Below, one piece after another: positions 52,597 to 61,195 of a DNA stretch of 64,000 nt (its first letter is position 1; each line of letters opens with the position of its first letter). Source of the stretch: an uncultured Bacteroidota bacterium (GTDB taxonomy: Bacteria > Bacteroidota > Bacteroidia > Bacteroidales > VadinHA17). The DNA lies in assembly GCA_903844815.1 (NCBI GenBank), contig CAIMVD010000205.1:62001-126000 (forward strand), in the 5' to 3' direction. Made by a program: the position numbers and the translations under genes. The notes under the pieces are model-generated. The model saw only the letters and a program-made list of their open reading frames with translations. It searched no databases and had not been told where the DNA came from.

Positions 52597-53790
52597 TTAT
52601 GAAAGTCTTGAAAGCGCTCCTTTTATCCTTTTTACAGCTTCCACAAGCAGTTCGTCTGATGTAGCGTATGAAATCCTGAGGCAATCAGGCGCTCCGAAAG
52701 CATCCCCTCCGACAGTTGCCACCTGGGCCTTATCGAGCAGATAAAGAGCCAGATCGTCGGAGTTGCCTATCGTTGTCTCTCCATCAGATTTTCCAAGGAA
52801 ATGGCTGATATCAGGCATTACATAAAAGGCGCCCTGAGGGATCCTTACCTTTAATCCTTCGACATCTTTCAGCAGGCCGCACAGTAGATCGCGGCGGCGG
52901 AGAAATGCATCACGCATCATCTTTATCGATTCATGTCCTCCTTCAATGGCTGCCAGAGCAGCTCTTTGGGCTATTGAGCATACACCCGAGGTAAACTGGC
53001 CCTGAAGTTTATTGCATCCCTTGGCAATCCAGAGCGGAGCCCCTATATAGCCTATCCTCCAGCCGGTCATCGCGTATCCCTTTGAGACACCGTTAACCGT
53101 AATTACCCTGTCGTATATGAAATCAAACGAGGCCATACTGATGTGCTTGCCGGTAAACACGATATGCTCGTAGATCTCATCGGAAATCACAAACAAACCC
53201 TCATGTCCTTCAATGATCCTGGCAATCTTCTCCATTTCATCGAATGTATATACCATTCCGGTCGGATTGGATGGGGAATTGAACATTACAAGTCTTGTCT
53301 TACCCGTTATTGCAGCCGCCAGCTGTTCAGGTTTAATCTTGAAATCATTATCAATCGAAGCCTCCACAATTACGGGCTTACCACCTGCCAGTATTACCTG
53401 GTCGTAATAACTTACCCAGTATGGAGCAAGGATAATAACCTCATCACCCGGGTTTATAAGTGTAAGAATAACATTTATCAACGAGTGTTTTCCTCCGGCA
53501 GAAACAATTATCTGATCGGGGGAATAATTGAGTCCGTTTTCCTCTTTGAATTTCTTTGAGATGGCTTTGCGCAGATCATCATAACCCGGCACGGGAGGAT
53601 ATTTGGAATAATTATCATCTATGGCTTTTTTGGCTGCCTCCTTAACGTGATCGGGGGTGTTGAAGTCGGGTTCACCAAGGCTGAGACTAATGATATCAAT
53701 CCCTAAGGCTTTTAGCTCCCTGCTTTTCTGAGCCATAGCCAGAGTCTGGGATACTGACAGTGATTTCACTCGGTCGGATAAATATTCCAT
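52597..53790 (-). CDS. Class I/II PLP aminotransferase (aspartate aminotransferase type)
   Basis: Transfers amino groups between an amino acid (probably aspartate) and 2-oxoglutarate. 397 residues. PLP-binding features: the Schiff-base Lys in VNGVSKGYAMTGWRIGY, NPSNPTGMVY, ISDEIYEHIVF, and the C-terminal substrate-binding Arg in LRISYATSDE. The N-terminal ISLSLGEPDFNTPDHV marks the AspC-like subgroup I-beta. Monocistronic with a -7 box upstream. Substrate specificity (aspartate, tyrosine or other) cannot be fixed by reading. Confidence 0.88.
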   Translation of the reverse strand: MEYLSDRVKSLSVSQTLAMAQKSRELKALGIDIISLSLGEPDFNTPDHVKEAAKKAIDDNYSKYPPVPGYDDLRKAISKKFKEENGLNYSPDQIIVSAGGKHSLINVILTLINPGDEVIILAPYWVSYYDQVILAGGKPVIVEASIDNDFKIKPEQLAAAITGKTRLVMFNSPSNPTGMVYTFDEMEKIARIIEGHEGLFVISDEIYEHIVFTGKHISMASFDFIYDRVITVNGVSKGYAMTGWRIGYIGAPLWIAKGCNKLQGQFTSGVCSIAQRAALAAIEGGHESIKMMRDAFLRRRDLLCGLLKDVEGLKVRIPQGAFYVMPDISHFLGKSDGETTIGNSDDLALYLLDKAQVATVGGDAFGAPDCLRISYATSDELLVEAVKRIKGALSRLS

Positions 53791-53834
53791 AATTTCGATT
53801 TTAATGTTTTACGGTTTAACACTTCGGATCAGGC

Positions 53835-53842
53835 CAAAAATA
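53835..53842 (-). promoter_or_regulatory. Putative -7 element for the aspartate-type aminotransferase
   Basis: Reverse-strand TATTTTTG (53842-53835) matches TAnnTTTG; predicted start near 53828 leaves a 38-base leader. Confidence 0.4.
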
Positions 53843-53900
53843 GAAAGTTAAATCGGGAAAAAGAAGAAAAAAATGAAACAGACTTATTTTGAAAGAGTCC

Positions 53901-53932
53901 TTTGTTTTACTTGACTCTTAACCTTATCTTTG
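53901..53932 (+). promoter_or_regulatory. Full-consensus Bacteroidota promoter upstream of the 54127 gene
   Basis: TTTG (53901-53904), exactly 20 bases, TATCTTTG (53925-53932): both boxes and the spacing match consensus. Transcription would start near 53939, with a leader of about 190 bases that contains the heptamer array at 53976-54040. The 336-base gap 53791-54126 holds this promoter, the opposing aminotransferase promoter and the array. Confidence 0.65.
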
Positions 53933-53975
53933 TTTACAGAATCAGACAGAATCTGTTTATCGAACCTCAATAAAA

Positions 53976-54040
53976 CTCTGTGTTGCTAAAAATGAAGAAC
54001 TTACACTGAGTTACACAGAGATTCACAGAGCGACACAGAG
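53976..54040. repeat. Phased CACAGAG heptamer array, 10-bp period
   Basis: Four heptamers at an exact 10-base period (54004 CACTGAG, then CACAGAG at 54014, 54024 and 54034) preceded by one inverted CTCTGTG at 53976. It resembles the right arm of the hairpin at 47016-47112 with the left arm mostly lost. Lies in the predicted leader of the 54127 gene. Confidence 0.75.
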
Positions 54041-54126
54041 AAAATTCAATCAATGGATTCTGCATATCAGATAGTAAAATATCTGATAATAGCCTGTTGC
54101 CGGAAAATAACTTAAATGAAATAATT

Positions 54127-54648
54127 ATGGAAATACTTGCTGACATACTAAAAATAACGATCCCGGCCCTTATAGTTTTTTTGACCGCATGGATCCTTCT
54201 TAAAAATATGATCAGTCTTGATCAGGATAAAAGAAGACAGGAGATAATACTCCAGAACAGCCGTACTGTAACTCCTATAAAGCTGCAGGCGTATGAACGT
54301 ATCATCCTCTTCCTTGAACGGATATCACTCGAATCGCTGCTTGTGAGAATCAGCACAACCGACATGTCATCTTCTCAGCTTCATACGGCGATGCTAAGCA
54401 CTATCAGGAATGAATTCGAACACAACCTGTCGCAGCAGATCTACATGTCGCCACGGGCATGGGAGGTGGTTAAAAACGCACGATCGAATATGATAAGGAT
54501 CATCAATACCGAAGCCGAAACAATGGCCCCCGAATCGTCAGGACTAGCCCTTAGCCAGAAACTGCTCGAAAGAATAATTGAAATTGAATCGGAGCCTACG
54601 CGGGCAGCTATCGACTATATTAAAGCGGAAGTGGCGAAGATGATATAA
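54127..54648 (+). CDS. Membrane-anchored conserved hypothetical protein
   Basis: Function unknown. The ATG at 54127 begins MEILADILKITIPALIVFLTAW, an N-terminal transmembrane helix (about 5-27), followed by a charged, mostly helical cytoplasmic part of about 145 residues with TPIKLQAYERIILFLERISL and AWEVVKNARSNMIRIINTEA. The upstream ten codons start with TTG and are not supported. I recall similar short anchored proteins in Bacteroidota (possibly DUF7935), but am not certain. Monocistronic with a consensus promoter, ending before a heptamer tandem array. Confidence 0.7.
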   Translation: MEILADILKITIPALIVFLTAWILLKNMISLDQDKRRQEIILQNSRTVTPIKLQAYERIILFLERISLESLLVRISTTDMSSSQLHTAMLSTIRNEFEHNLSQQIYMSPRAWEVVKNARSNMIRIINTEAETMAPESSGLALSQKLLERIIEIESEPTRAAIDYIKAEVAKMI

Positions 54649-54675
54649 TTTTGAACGACAACATTTGAGTTCCTC

Positions 54676-54724
54676 GTTTCGCGTTTCGTGTTTCGCGTTT
54701 CGCGTTTCGTGTTTCGTGTTTCGC
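54676..54724. repeat. Tandem heptamer GTTTCGY x7
   Basis: Seven contiguous GTTTCGC/GTTTCGT units in the 224-base convergent gap between the 54127 gene and htpG. Reverse-oriented copies (GCGAAAC at 54833, ACGAAAC at 54846) are found near htpG, so a stem could form. An apparent reverse reading frame through it is an artefact of the repeat. Confidence 0.8.
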
Positions 54725-54872
54725 TTTCATGGTCACTTGTAATGAATACTGCATTCTGGAAACAAAAATTGTCCCGGTACAGGTTCCGCCCTGGGTCTGA
54801 AAATCTTAAACCTAAACTAAAAGATTCCCAATGCGAAACGCTGAACACGAAACAATTAAATCACCTTGAGTA

Positions 54873-56918
54873 TTAAAGAAGCTCGACGCTTCTTTTAACG
54901 AAGGTGCTAAGATCTTCTCCCTTTAGCAGGTTATTTGAAAGCAAAGCAAGGTCTATGAGCTGTTTTACCTTTTTGTTTCCCGATCCGTAAGCCTCCAGGA
55001 TATCTTTCCTCGAACTTTCAGCCACACCTAGTTCGCTGCGCATCTTATCGAGATCATCCTTTTCAACCTGACTTATCTCATCCTCTTTCATTTTCTTATG
55101 CTCCTTCTCGATGAAGTCAATTTCTTCCTTAATCTTATTTATTTCCGCATTACTGGCAGCAAGCTCTGAACTCTTTTCATTCTGAAGCTCCTCCGATATA
55201 CTTATAATAAGATTATGGTTTGGATTTACAACAAGATTATAACTATCAGGCAGCTCTCCGTAAAAGTTCATCCCGCCTCCTGTTTGCGACATCTCCTTCA
55301 TCCTTCTCATAAATTCCGACTGAGTGATTATCACAGGAGTATCAGTCTCATCCATCGACTCCATCACAACATTATACATCTCCTTCGATTTAACCTTAAT
55401 GCTAAATACGCTCTTAAGGTCTTCCTGTTGTCTTTCTGAGAGTTTCGATGCCTTTGGATCTTCCTTATGAATAAGTTTGTCGACTACATCGGAGTCAACG
55501 CGCACAAATCTTGAATCCTTGAGTTTCGATTCAAGGTGACTTATCAGATGAACATCGAGCTGGCCATCCATAAGAAGTACATCATAGCCTTTGTTCCTGG
55601 CTTTTTCGATGTAGGTAAACTGGTCGGTCTTATTTGTAGAGTAGAGATAAATCAGGCTCTTTTTCCTGTCGGTCTGATTATCCTTTATCAGGTTCTCATA
55701 ATCTTCGAAAGTAAAATACTTGTCGTCGGTATTTTTAAAGAGTGCAAATTTGGCAGCTTTCTCATAGAATTTCTCCTCTGTAATCATTCCGTATTCTATG
55801 AACAACTTAAGATTATCCCATTTTTTTTCAAACTCTTCCCTGTTGTTTTTGAAGATATCGCTGAGTCGGTCAGCAACTTTCTTTGTAATATGGCTTGATA
55901 TTTTCTTAACGTTCGAATCGCTCTGGAGGTAACTCCTCGATACATTCAGAGGAATGTCGGGCGAATCGATAACTCCATGAAGCAAAGTGAGAAACTCGGG
56001 TACGATTCCCTCAACCGAATCAGTTACAAAAACTTGATTACAATATAGTTGTATTTTATTACGGTGAATTTCGATATTGCTTTTTATTTTGGGGAAATAC
56101 AAGATCCCGGTAAGCTTAAACGGATAGTCAACATTCAGGTGAATATTGAAAAGAGGCTCTTCGCTGGCAGGGTATAGTTCGTGATAAAATTTCTTATAAT
56201 CTTCGTCTGTAAGGTCAGCAGGTTTCTGTGTCCAGGCAGGCTTTGTATTGTTAATTAATTTATCCTTACCGGTTTCGACCATCTTTCCGTCTTTCCATTC
56301 CTTTTCTTTCCCGAAGGCTATTTCAACAGGAAGGAATTTGCAGTACTTTTTCAAAAGCTGCTCGATCTTACTTTCTTCGAGAAAATCCTTCGATTCCTCG
56401 TCTATGTAAAGGATGACATCGGTACCCCTGGAATCTTTTTCGATATCATCGAGAGTAAATTCAGGGCTTCCGTCGCAACTCCATTTTACAGCCTGAGAGC
56501 CTTCCTGGTATGACTGAGAAAAAACTTCAACCTTTTCAGAAACCATGAATGATGAATAAAAGCCAAGTCCAAAGTGTCCGATTATTGAATTTGACTGGTC
56601 TTTGTATTTATCGAGGAAATCATTGGCGCTCGAAAATGCTATCTGATTGAGGTATTTATCCAGTTCCTCTTTTGTCATTCCTATACCCTTATCGGAAACA
56701 GTAATGGTTTTCTTCTCCTTATCAACAAAAACCTGTATTGTCGTTTCTCCTACGTCACCCTTATAGTCACCTACAGAAGCCATAGTCTTTAATTTCTGAG
56801 TTGCATCGACAGCATTCGAAATGAGTTCCCTGAGGAAAATCTCATGGTCGGAATAAAGGAATTTTTTAATAATCGGGAAAATGTTTTCAGTGGTTACACC
56901 AATCTTTCCGGTTTGCAT
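54873..56918 (-). CDS. htpG: Hsp90-family chaperone HtpG
   Basis: ATP-dependent chaperone. ATP-binding domain with LRELISNAVDATQKL, VSDKGIGMTKEEL and IGHFGLGFYSSFMV; middle domain with the conserved RGVVDSDDIPLNVSR-type segment (here GVIDSPDIPLNVSRSYLQ); C-terminal dimerisation domain to residue 681. The ATG at 56918 (MQTGKIGVTTENIF) is chosen; the 16 codons upstream begin with TTG and lack similarity. Length is slightly greater than E. coli HtpG. It lies 81 bases downstream of the pseudo-receiver gene on the same strand, so partial read-through from that unit is possible. Confidence 0.95.
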   Translation of the reverse strand: MQTGKIGVTTENIFPIIKKFLYSDHEIFLRELISNAVDATQKLKTMASVGDYKGDVGETTIQVFVDKEKKTITVSDKGIGMTKEELDKYLNQIAFSSANDFLDKYKDQSNSIIGHFGLGFYSSFMVSEKVEVFSQSYQEGSQAVKWSCDGSPEFTLDDIEKDSRGTDVILYIDEESKDFLEESKIEQLLKKYCKFLPVEIAFGKEKEWKDGKMVETGKDKLINNTKPAWTQKPADLTDEDYKKFYHELYPASEEPLFNIHLNVDYPFKLTGILYFPKIKSNIEIHRNKIQLYCNQVFVTDSVEGIVPEFLTLLHGVIDSPDIPLNVSRSYLQSDSNVKKISSHITKKVADRLSDIFKNNREEFEKKWDNLKLFIEYGMITEEKFYEKAAKFALFKNTDDKYFTFEDYENLIKDNQTDRKKSLIYLYSTNKTDQFTYIEKARNKGYDVLLMDGQLDVHLISHLESKLKDSRFVRVDSDVVDKLIHKEDPKASKLSERQQEDLKSVFSIKVKSKEMYNVVMESMDETDTPVIITQSEFMRRMKEMSQTGGGMNFYGELPDSYNLVVNPNHNLIISISEELQNEKSSELAASNAEINKIKEEIDFIEKEHKKMKEDEISQVEKDDLDKMRSELGVAESSRKDILEAYGSGNKKVKQLIDLALLSNNLLKGEDLSTFVKRSVELL

Positions 56919-56999
56919 ATCCTGTAATTTTATGGTTAAACAATTATGATTAACCTGATATGTCAAAAGATGTGCCGTAAGTTAAAAACTGACAAATAG

Positions 57000-57506
57000 T
57001 CACTTCAGAATAAACCTGATAACAATAACCGACAAGAGCGACAATAACAGCACAAGCATAAACAGATAAAGGGAGTAATTCCTTCTTCTTCTTAATATTT
57101 CAATGCTATGCTCACTTACGAACTTTTTTACTGTATTTGAAACACGAAGGAGGTAATTGGCATTCTTAGGGATGTAAGCCACAATATTAAACCTTATAGC
57201 CTTTTTTATTTCATCAATTTTTTCCGGTGGCCCGAGTAGAATCAAACCGGTTGTATGGTCTCTTTTCTTAATTTCCGCCGTGAGCCACTCAACCATCTCA
57301 ATATGTTCCCTGTTCTCGTGCAATCCGATGATGGCTATCTTGCAGTATTGCCGGCCCTTATCCTTCTCGATCCTGCTTAGCAATTCCTCTGTTGTAAGGA
57401 ATGACATCACCTGGCACCTTGGCGTGTCTGCTAAACTTTTCCTGACTTCATCGCTGTATGCCCGGTAATCGTCGTAACAAAAGATATGTGTCCTGACAGA
57501 TTTCAT
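57000..57506 (-). CDS. Tail-anchored pseudo-receiver protein
   Basis: A 168-residue protein that reads like a response-regulator receiver fold without a phosphoacceptor. N-terminal THIFCYDDY supplies acidic residues (Asp12-Asp13); strand 3 is CKIAIIGLHEN (55-65), where the usual Asp is Gly61; a Lys (114) in YIPKNANYL resembles the conserved beta-5 Lys. The C-terminus has an RRRR patch (139-142) then one hydrophobic helix (144-165), so the domain should face the cytoplasm on a tail anchor. The ATG at 57506 is used; five upstream codons begin with TTG. Last gene of a unit with a LytTR regulator, a class III aminotransferase and a secreted protein. Confidence 0.6.
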   Translation of the reverse strand: MKSVRTHIFCYDDYRAYSDEVRKSLADTPRCQVMSFLTTEELLSRIEKDKGRQYCKIAIIGLHENREHIEMVEWLTAEIKKRDHTTGLILLGPPEKIDEIKKAIRFNIVAYIPKNANYLLRVSNTVKKFVSEHSIEILRRRRNYSLYLFMLVLLLSLLSVIVIRFILK

Positions 57507-57533
57507 AAAGATAACTGCCAATTTCTGCCAGAT

Positions 57534-58358
57534 TTACTCACGATTTCTGGCATCTACATTTATTTTCAGATTCCATAATTCCTTCTCGTAGATAAAGGCA
57601 TCGAATGAATAGTCGGAGCCGTAAAATTTTCTGTCGCTTTTCTGCAAAGGGTTTATAGGCACAAGGTGATCAAAAACAATTGAATTGCGGGAATTAAAGC
57701 GCAGGGACATTGTTCCGTCGGAGGAGTACTCGAATACTTCACGGCTGGTTATGTGATCTCCTGATTTAAACCATTTCATTCCAAACAAGAGCGAGCCATC
57801 TTCCGAGAAGTTTAAAACATCAATTATTTTTCTGGTTACAAGCTGATTGCCATAATCTATCCCAAGCAAGATCCAGCAGATATTACCCCTGTATTTAAAA
57901 GGACGAATATCATAATACAATGCCCCGTACCAGTCTGACTGGCTATAATCTACATTCTTTTTAATTGGATCATCAGTATAGTAAGCAGATAATTCATATA
58001 CTTTATTCTCCTTACCCTTACCCTCCTTCCTGATAAAATAACAGAAGTACCGGCTCTTCTCCTTGGTGAGGAGAAGGTTCCATGTGATTATTTTAATCTT
58101 TGAATCAGGAGATGTAATCTGGCCCAGATACCGTATGTTCCTGAATTTATGAGAAAACACCGAATCGGACCTGACATAAGAACTGACAATTGCAGTAATT
58201 GAATCATTTATACGAAGCCTGATACTGTCCTCACGAACCACTGAAAGTCTTGAAAAGAGCTTTTCAAGGGTCTGTGTATTATTTACCCTGGCCTGACTAA
58301 AAGAGGCCTGGCCGGAGCCAGACAGAAGTAGAATAAAAGCAAATGCTGCAAATCTCAT
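57534..58358 (-). CDS. Secreted hypothetical protein
   Basis: Not recognised. 274 residues with a signal peptide (about 1-22, LLLSGSGQASFSQA). The mature part is mostly beta-rich with segments such as IKIITWNLLLTKEKSRYFCYF, GALYYDIRPFKYRGNICWILLGID and FEYSSDGTMSLRFN; no catalytic motif noted. Its start overlaps the stop of the class III aminotransferase by one base, so it is translationally coupled with it, and it precedes the pseudo-receiver by 27 bases. Possibly periplasmic binding or structural. Confidence 0.7.
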   Translation of the reverse strand: MRFAAFAFILLLSGSGQASFSQARVNNTQTLEKLFSRLSVVREDSIRLRINDSITAIVSSYVRSDSVFSHKFRNIRYLGQITSPDSKIKIITWNLLLTKEKSRYFCYFIRKEGKGKENKVYELSAYYTDDPIKKNVDYSQSDWYGALYYDIRPFKYRGNICWILLGIDYGNQLVTRKIIDVLNFSEDGSLLFGMKWFKSGDHITSREVFEYSSDGTMSLRFNSRNSIVFDHLVPINPLQKSDRKFYGSDYSFDAFIYEKELWNLKINVDARNRE

Positions 58359-59560
58359 CAGGCATCAATATTTTCCATTGTATAATCGAGAAGTTTCTTA
58401 AGCTGATTACAGGCCATCATAATTTCTTCACTTGTAATTGTAAGAGGGGGCGCAATACGGAGTGCGCTCTCGCAGAAGAGAAAAAAATCAATAACAATAC
58501 CGAATGCAGGAGCATTGGCAAAGGCGTATTTTACATATTCAGGCCGGGTAAGTTCAACTGCCAGTAACAATCCTTCCCCTCTGATCTCTTTAATCAGAGG
58601 ATGTGTGAGTTCTCTTCTGAAAAGAGCCGATTTTGAACCGCACGATTGAGCCAGATTCTCATCAATAATTACATTTAGGGATGCAAGACCGGCGGCGCAG
58701 CATACGGGATGCCCTCCGAAAGTAGTTATATGTCCAAGAACGGGGTTTGAAGTCAGCGATGACATAATCTCCGAAGATGAAATAAAGGCTCCGAGCGGCA
58801 TACCTCCCCCAAGGGCTTTGGCAAGCAGCAGGATATCGGGAACAACGCCGTATTTGTCAATGGCAAACATGGTTCCAAGACGGCCAAAGCCTGTCTGAAT
58901 CTCATCGAAGATCAAAAGGGAGCCGGTCGAATCACAACGCTTGCGGACTTTTTCAAGAAAATTATTCACTGGGCAAATTACACCTGCTTCCCCCTGAACT
59001 GGTTCGATAATGACACATGCCGTTTGTGAATCAATGATTTCGAGGGATTTTTCATCATTGAAGTCTGCGAGAAAAGTATCCGGAAGCAGTGGTCTGAAAG
59101 CATTCCTGTAAATTTCACTTCCCTGTACGCTTAATGCGCCGTGAGTGCTTCCATGGTAGGCGTTCCTGAAGGAAATTACCCGGCTTTGCCCGGTGAACCG
59201 TTTGGAGAGCTTAATGCCTCCTTCCACGGCTTCACTTCCTGAATTGACAAAAAAGCACATATCTAATCCGGGAGGAAGCAATTCCGAAAGTTTTTCAGCA
59301 TATTCAACCTGAGGGCTCTGAACGATTTCACCATATACCATAAGGTGCATATACCTGTCAACCTGATCCTTAACTGCTTTTACAACTCTTGGGTGATGAT
59401 GCCCCGTATTGCTTACGGCTACACCTGAAATAAGGTCGATATATTTCGCCCCGTCAGGGCTATACATAAAAACACCATCTGCTCTTTCTATCTCGATCAT
59501 CATCGGACCGGGTGAAGTTTGTCCAAGATGCTGCAAAAAGAGCTGACGGTTTGTAGCCAT
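58358..59560 (-). CDS. Class III PLP aminotransferase (acetylornithine/ornithine type)
   Basis: Omega-amino acid transaminase of fold type I. Seen: DLISGVAVSNTGHHHPRVV, the glycine-rich VNSGSEAVEGGIKLSKR, YHGSTHGALSVQG, LLIFDEIQTGFGRLG with the PLP-ring Asp, and the Schiff-base Lys in LLAKALGGGMPLGAF. 400 residues. The ATG at 59560 is preferred over the GTG one codon earlier. Acetylornithine/ornithine-type substrates are usual for this subgroup, but no arg genes are nearby. Second gene of the LytTR-led unit. Confidence 0.85.
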   Translation of the reverse strand: MATNRQLFLQHLGQTSPGPMMIEIERADGVFMYSPDGAKYIDLISGVAVSNTGHHHPRVVKAVKDQVDRYMHLMVYGEIVQSPQVEYAEKLSELLPPGLDMCFFVNSGSEAVEGGIKLSKRFTGQSRVISFRNAYHGSTHGALSVQGSEIYRNAFRPLLPDTFLADFNDEKSLEIIDSQTACVIIEPVQGEAGVICPVNNFLEKVRKRCDSTGSLLIFDEIQTGFGRLGTMFAIDKYGVVPDILLLAKALGGGMPLGAFISSSEIMSSLTSNPVLGHITTFGGHPVCCAAGLASLNVIIDENLAQSCGSKSALFRRELTHPLIKEIRGEGLLLAVELTRPEYVKYAFANAPAFGIVIDFFLFCESALRIAPPLTITSEEIMMACNQLKKLLDYTMENIDA

Positions 59561-59575
59561 CACTTAGTATAAAAA

Positions 59576-60283
59576 TTATCGGGCCATGACATTTATATCA
59601 TTCAGGAGGGAATCCTTGAATGACTTTCCAACAGGAATATTTTTAAGGGTACCGCCAACATTAAGGTCAAGCGAACCTTCATTTATTGTCTGAATCATAC
59701 TTTTATTAATGATAAATGACCTGTGCACCCTGATGAAAACGCCTGAAGGCACCTGATTCTCAATAGCCTTCATTGTAAAGTGAATTGTAAATTTATCATT
59801 GCTGGTTGTAAGGGTCACATAATTTTCAAGAGCTTCAATATAGATTATATCCCTGAGCTTAAGTTTGACAAGAGAGGAGCCTTTCTTTATGAAGATCTCT
59901 TCATCATCGGTATTTGTAATCTCCTTTTTCGAGAAGTACCTTACAGTTTTATCGACAGCTTTACAGAACCGTCCGTATGATACTGGCTTGAGGAGATAGT
60001 CCACTACGTTGAAGTCAAATGCTTTAAGAGCATATTCTTCGGCGGATGAGATAATGATAATGTTTGGAGGAGAATCAAGACTGGCAATAAAATCAAACCC
60101 GTTCATTTCAGGCATCTGAATGTCTAAAATTACGAGATCGATATCCTTTCTCTGGGTTATAACATTCCTAGCCTCAATGGAATCATTGTAGGTTCCGATC
60201 AAATCCAGTGAAGAAGATTTGTTCACATATCCTTCAAAGATTTTGCAGGTAAGAATGTCATCGTCAACAATAATGCAATTCAT
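59576..60283 (-). CDS. LytTR-type response regulator
   Basis: DNA-binding response regulator. Receiver: acidic pocket IIVDDD (4-9), phosphoacceptor Asp54 in VILDIQMPEMNG, Lys99 in DYLLKPV. The LytTR domain spans about 130-230 with KLRDIIYIEALENYVTLTT and FIRVHRSFIINK. 235 residues. Bacteroidota LytTR regulators are usually paired with a membrane-bound His kinase; none is adjacent here. It leads a unit of aminotransferase, secreted protein and pseudo-receiver, and may control that unit itself. Confidence 0.93.
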   Translation of the reverse strand: MNCIIVDDDILTCKIFEGYVNKSSSLDLIGTYNDSIEARNVITQRKDIDLVILDIQMPEMNGFDFIASLDSPPNIIIISSAEEYALKAFDFNVVDYLLKPVSYGRFCKAVDKTVRYFSKKEITNTDDEEIFIKKGSSLVKLKLRDIIYIEALENYVTLTTSNDKFTIHFTMKAIENQVPSGVFIRVHRSFIINKSMIQTINEGSLDLNVGGTLKNIPVGKSFKDSLLNDINVMAR

Positions 60284-60314
60284 GCGCGATTTTTTTGGTA
60301 GGGAATATCGAAAT

Positions 60315-60322
60315 CAAAAATA
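60315..60322 (-). promoter_or_regulatory. Putative -7 element for the LytTR-led unit
   Basis: Reverse-strand TATTTTTG (60322-60315) matches TAnnTTTG, 31 bases before the regulator ATG. The remainder of the 319-base gap up to the HU gene shows only the HU terminator; no small gene was seen. Confidence 0.4.
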
Positions 60323-60558
60323 GTAAAAAAAAATTAAACTAGATTAAAAATGATACAAAGTAAAATTTCTTTTATACATACAAAAATTCTTCAGGCTACG
60401 GGAAATCACACAACATTGCTGTCTTAATAAAATTATTCAATATTTCCGGGCACATTGGTTTACTCAGATTACATTAAATCACAGTCTGTTAAACAGGCAG
60501 GCTCACAAATTGTTTTGCCAACAGTGAAGTTATGACCGATTTTAATATGCCAGAATAA

Positions 60559-60584
60559 AAGAGGGGCTAATGACAGCCCCTCTT
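60559..60584 (-). terminator. Rho-independent terminator of HU
   Basis: Perfect 10-bp stem AAGAGGGGCT (60559-60568) and AGCCCCTCTT (60575-60584) with a 6-base loop; on the reverse strand it is followed by a T-rich tail. Lies 19 bases past the HU stop. Confidence 0.85.
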
Positions 60585-60602
60585 ATTTTTTCAAGGATAA
60601 GA

Positions 60603-60872
60603 TTAAAGACCTTTACTGAGAGCCGGAGCAGCTTTGAATTTAACAACTTTTTTTGCTGGTACATTCAATTTTGCGCCTGTGCGAGGATTGCGAACTACTC
60701 TTGCACTTCTTTTGTCTACTTTAAAAGTACCCAAACCAGGAAGCTGGATTCTTTCACCATTTTTCATTGACTTTCCAAATGCCGTAACAAATGAGTTCAG
60801 AGCCTTGCCAGCATCTTTTATAGATATACCAGCGTCTTCAGCGATAGCACTTACCAATTCCTTTTTTGTCAT
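60603..60872 (-). CDS. HU family DNA-binding protein
   Basis: Nucleoid-associated histone-like protein of 89 residues. MTKKELVSAIAEDAGISIKDA opens the helical dimer half; GERIQLPGLGTFKVDKRSAR and VRNPRTGAKLNVPAKKVVKF form the beta-ribbon arms that insert into the DNA minor groove, with the conserved RNPRTG tip. The ATG at 60872 is chosen since the in-frame extension upstream is not HU-like and contains the promoter. Monocistronic, with a full-consensus promoter and a strong terminator. Confidence 0.95.
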   Translation of the reverse strand: MTKKELVSAIAEDAGISIKDAGKALNSFVTAFGKSMKNGERIQLPGLGTFKVDKRSARVVRNPRTGAKLNVPAKKVVKFKAAPALSKGL

Positions 60873-60914
60873 AATGATAGTTTTAAGATTTAGACCAAAC
60901 GTTCTAATTGAATA

Positions 60915-60945
60915 CAAATTTATTTTTTTAATAATTCTGTGCAAA
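60915..60945 (-). promoter_or_regulatory. Full-consensus Bacteroidota promoter of HU
   Basis: On the reverse strand TTTG (60945-60942), 19 bases, TAAATTTG (60922-60915). A second copy of TAAATTTG at 60949-60942 shares the -33 box sequence. Predicted start near 60908, leader about 36 bases. Confidence 0.65.
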
Positions 60946-61183
60946 TTTATTTTTCCTATTTTCCACAAATAGTGGCAGTTTAAGGTTAAAACGGCCTTTT
61001 CTTTGGACGAAAATATAAAATCAAAAAAAATGACGCATCCGCTCACTGCACTTTGCAATCAGAACATTTCCCCCTCTCCTTTGTTCATTAACTGTTAATA
61101 ATAATGCTAAGTTGCTGGATATCTGAATTTTAAAAAATTTTTCTAAAAAAACAACAAAAAAGCACGAAAAAACAAAAAAACGT

Positions 61184-61191
61184 TATCTTTG
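61184..61191 (+). promoter_or_regulatory. Putative tRNA-Ser -7 element
   Basis: TATCTTTG matches TAnnTTTG and ends only four bases before the mature 5' end of the tRNA. An A-rich tract covers the upstream 50 bases; no -33 box at usual spacing. Confidence 0.5.
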
Positions 61192-61195
61192 CGGC

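Noticed and set aside
53976-54040. Possible CRISPR array
   Set aside because: Units are only 10 bases with 3-base variable parts; there are no spacers of 30 bases or more and no cas genes.
54615-54848. Reverse open frame reading through the GTTTCGY array with repeated ETRNTKR peptide
   Set aside because: It is a translation of the tandem heptamer and overlaps the end of a real gene; composition is wholly repeat-driven.
60873-61058. N-terminal extension of HU
   Set aside because: The extension contains the promoter boxes and has no HU similarity; the standard 89-residue HU begins at 60872.
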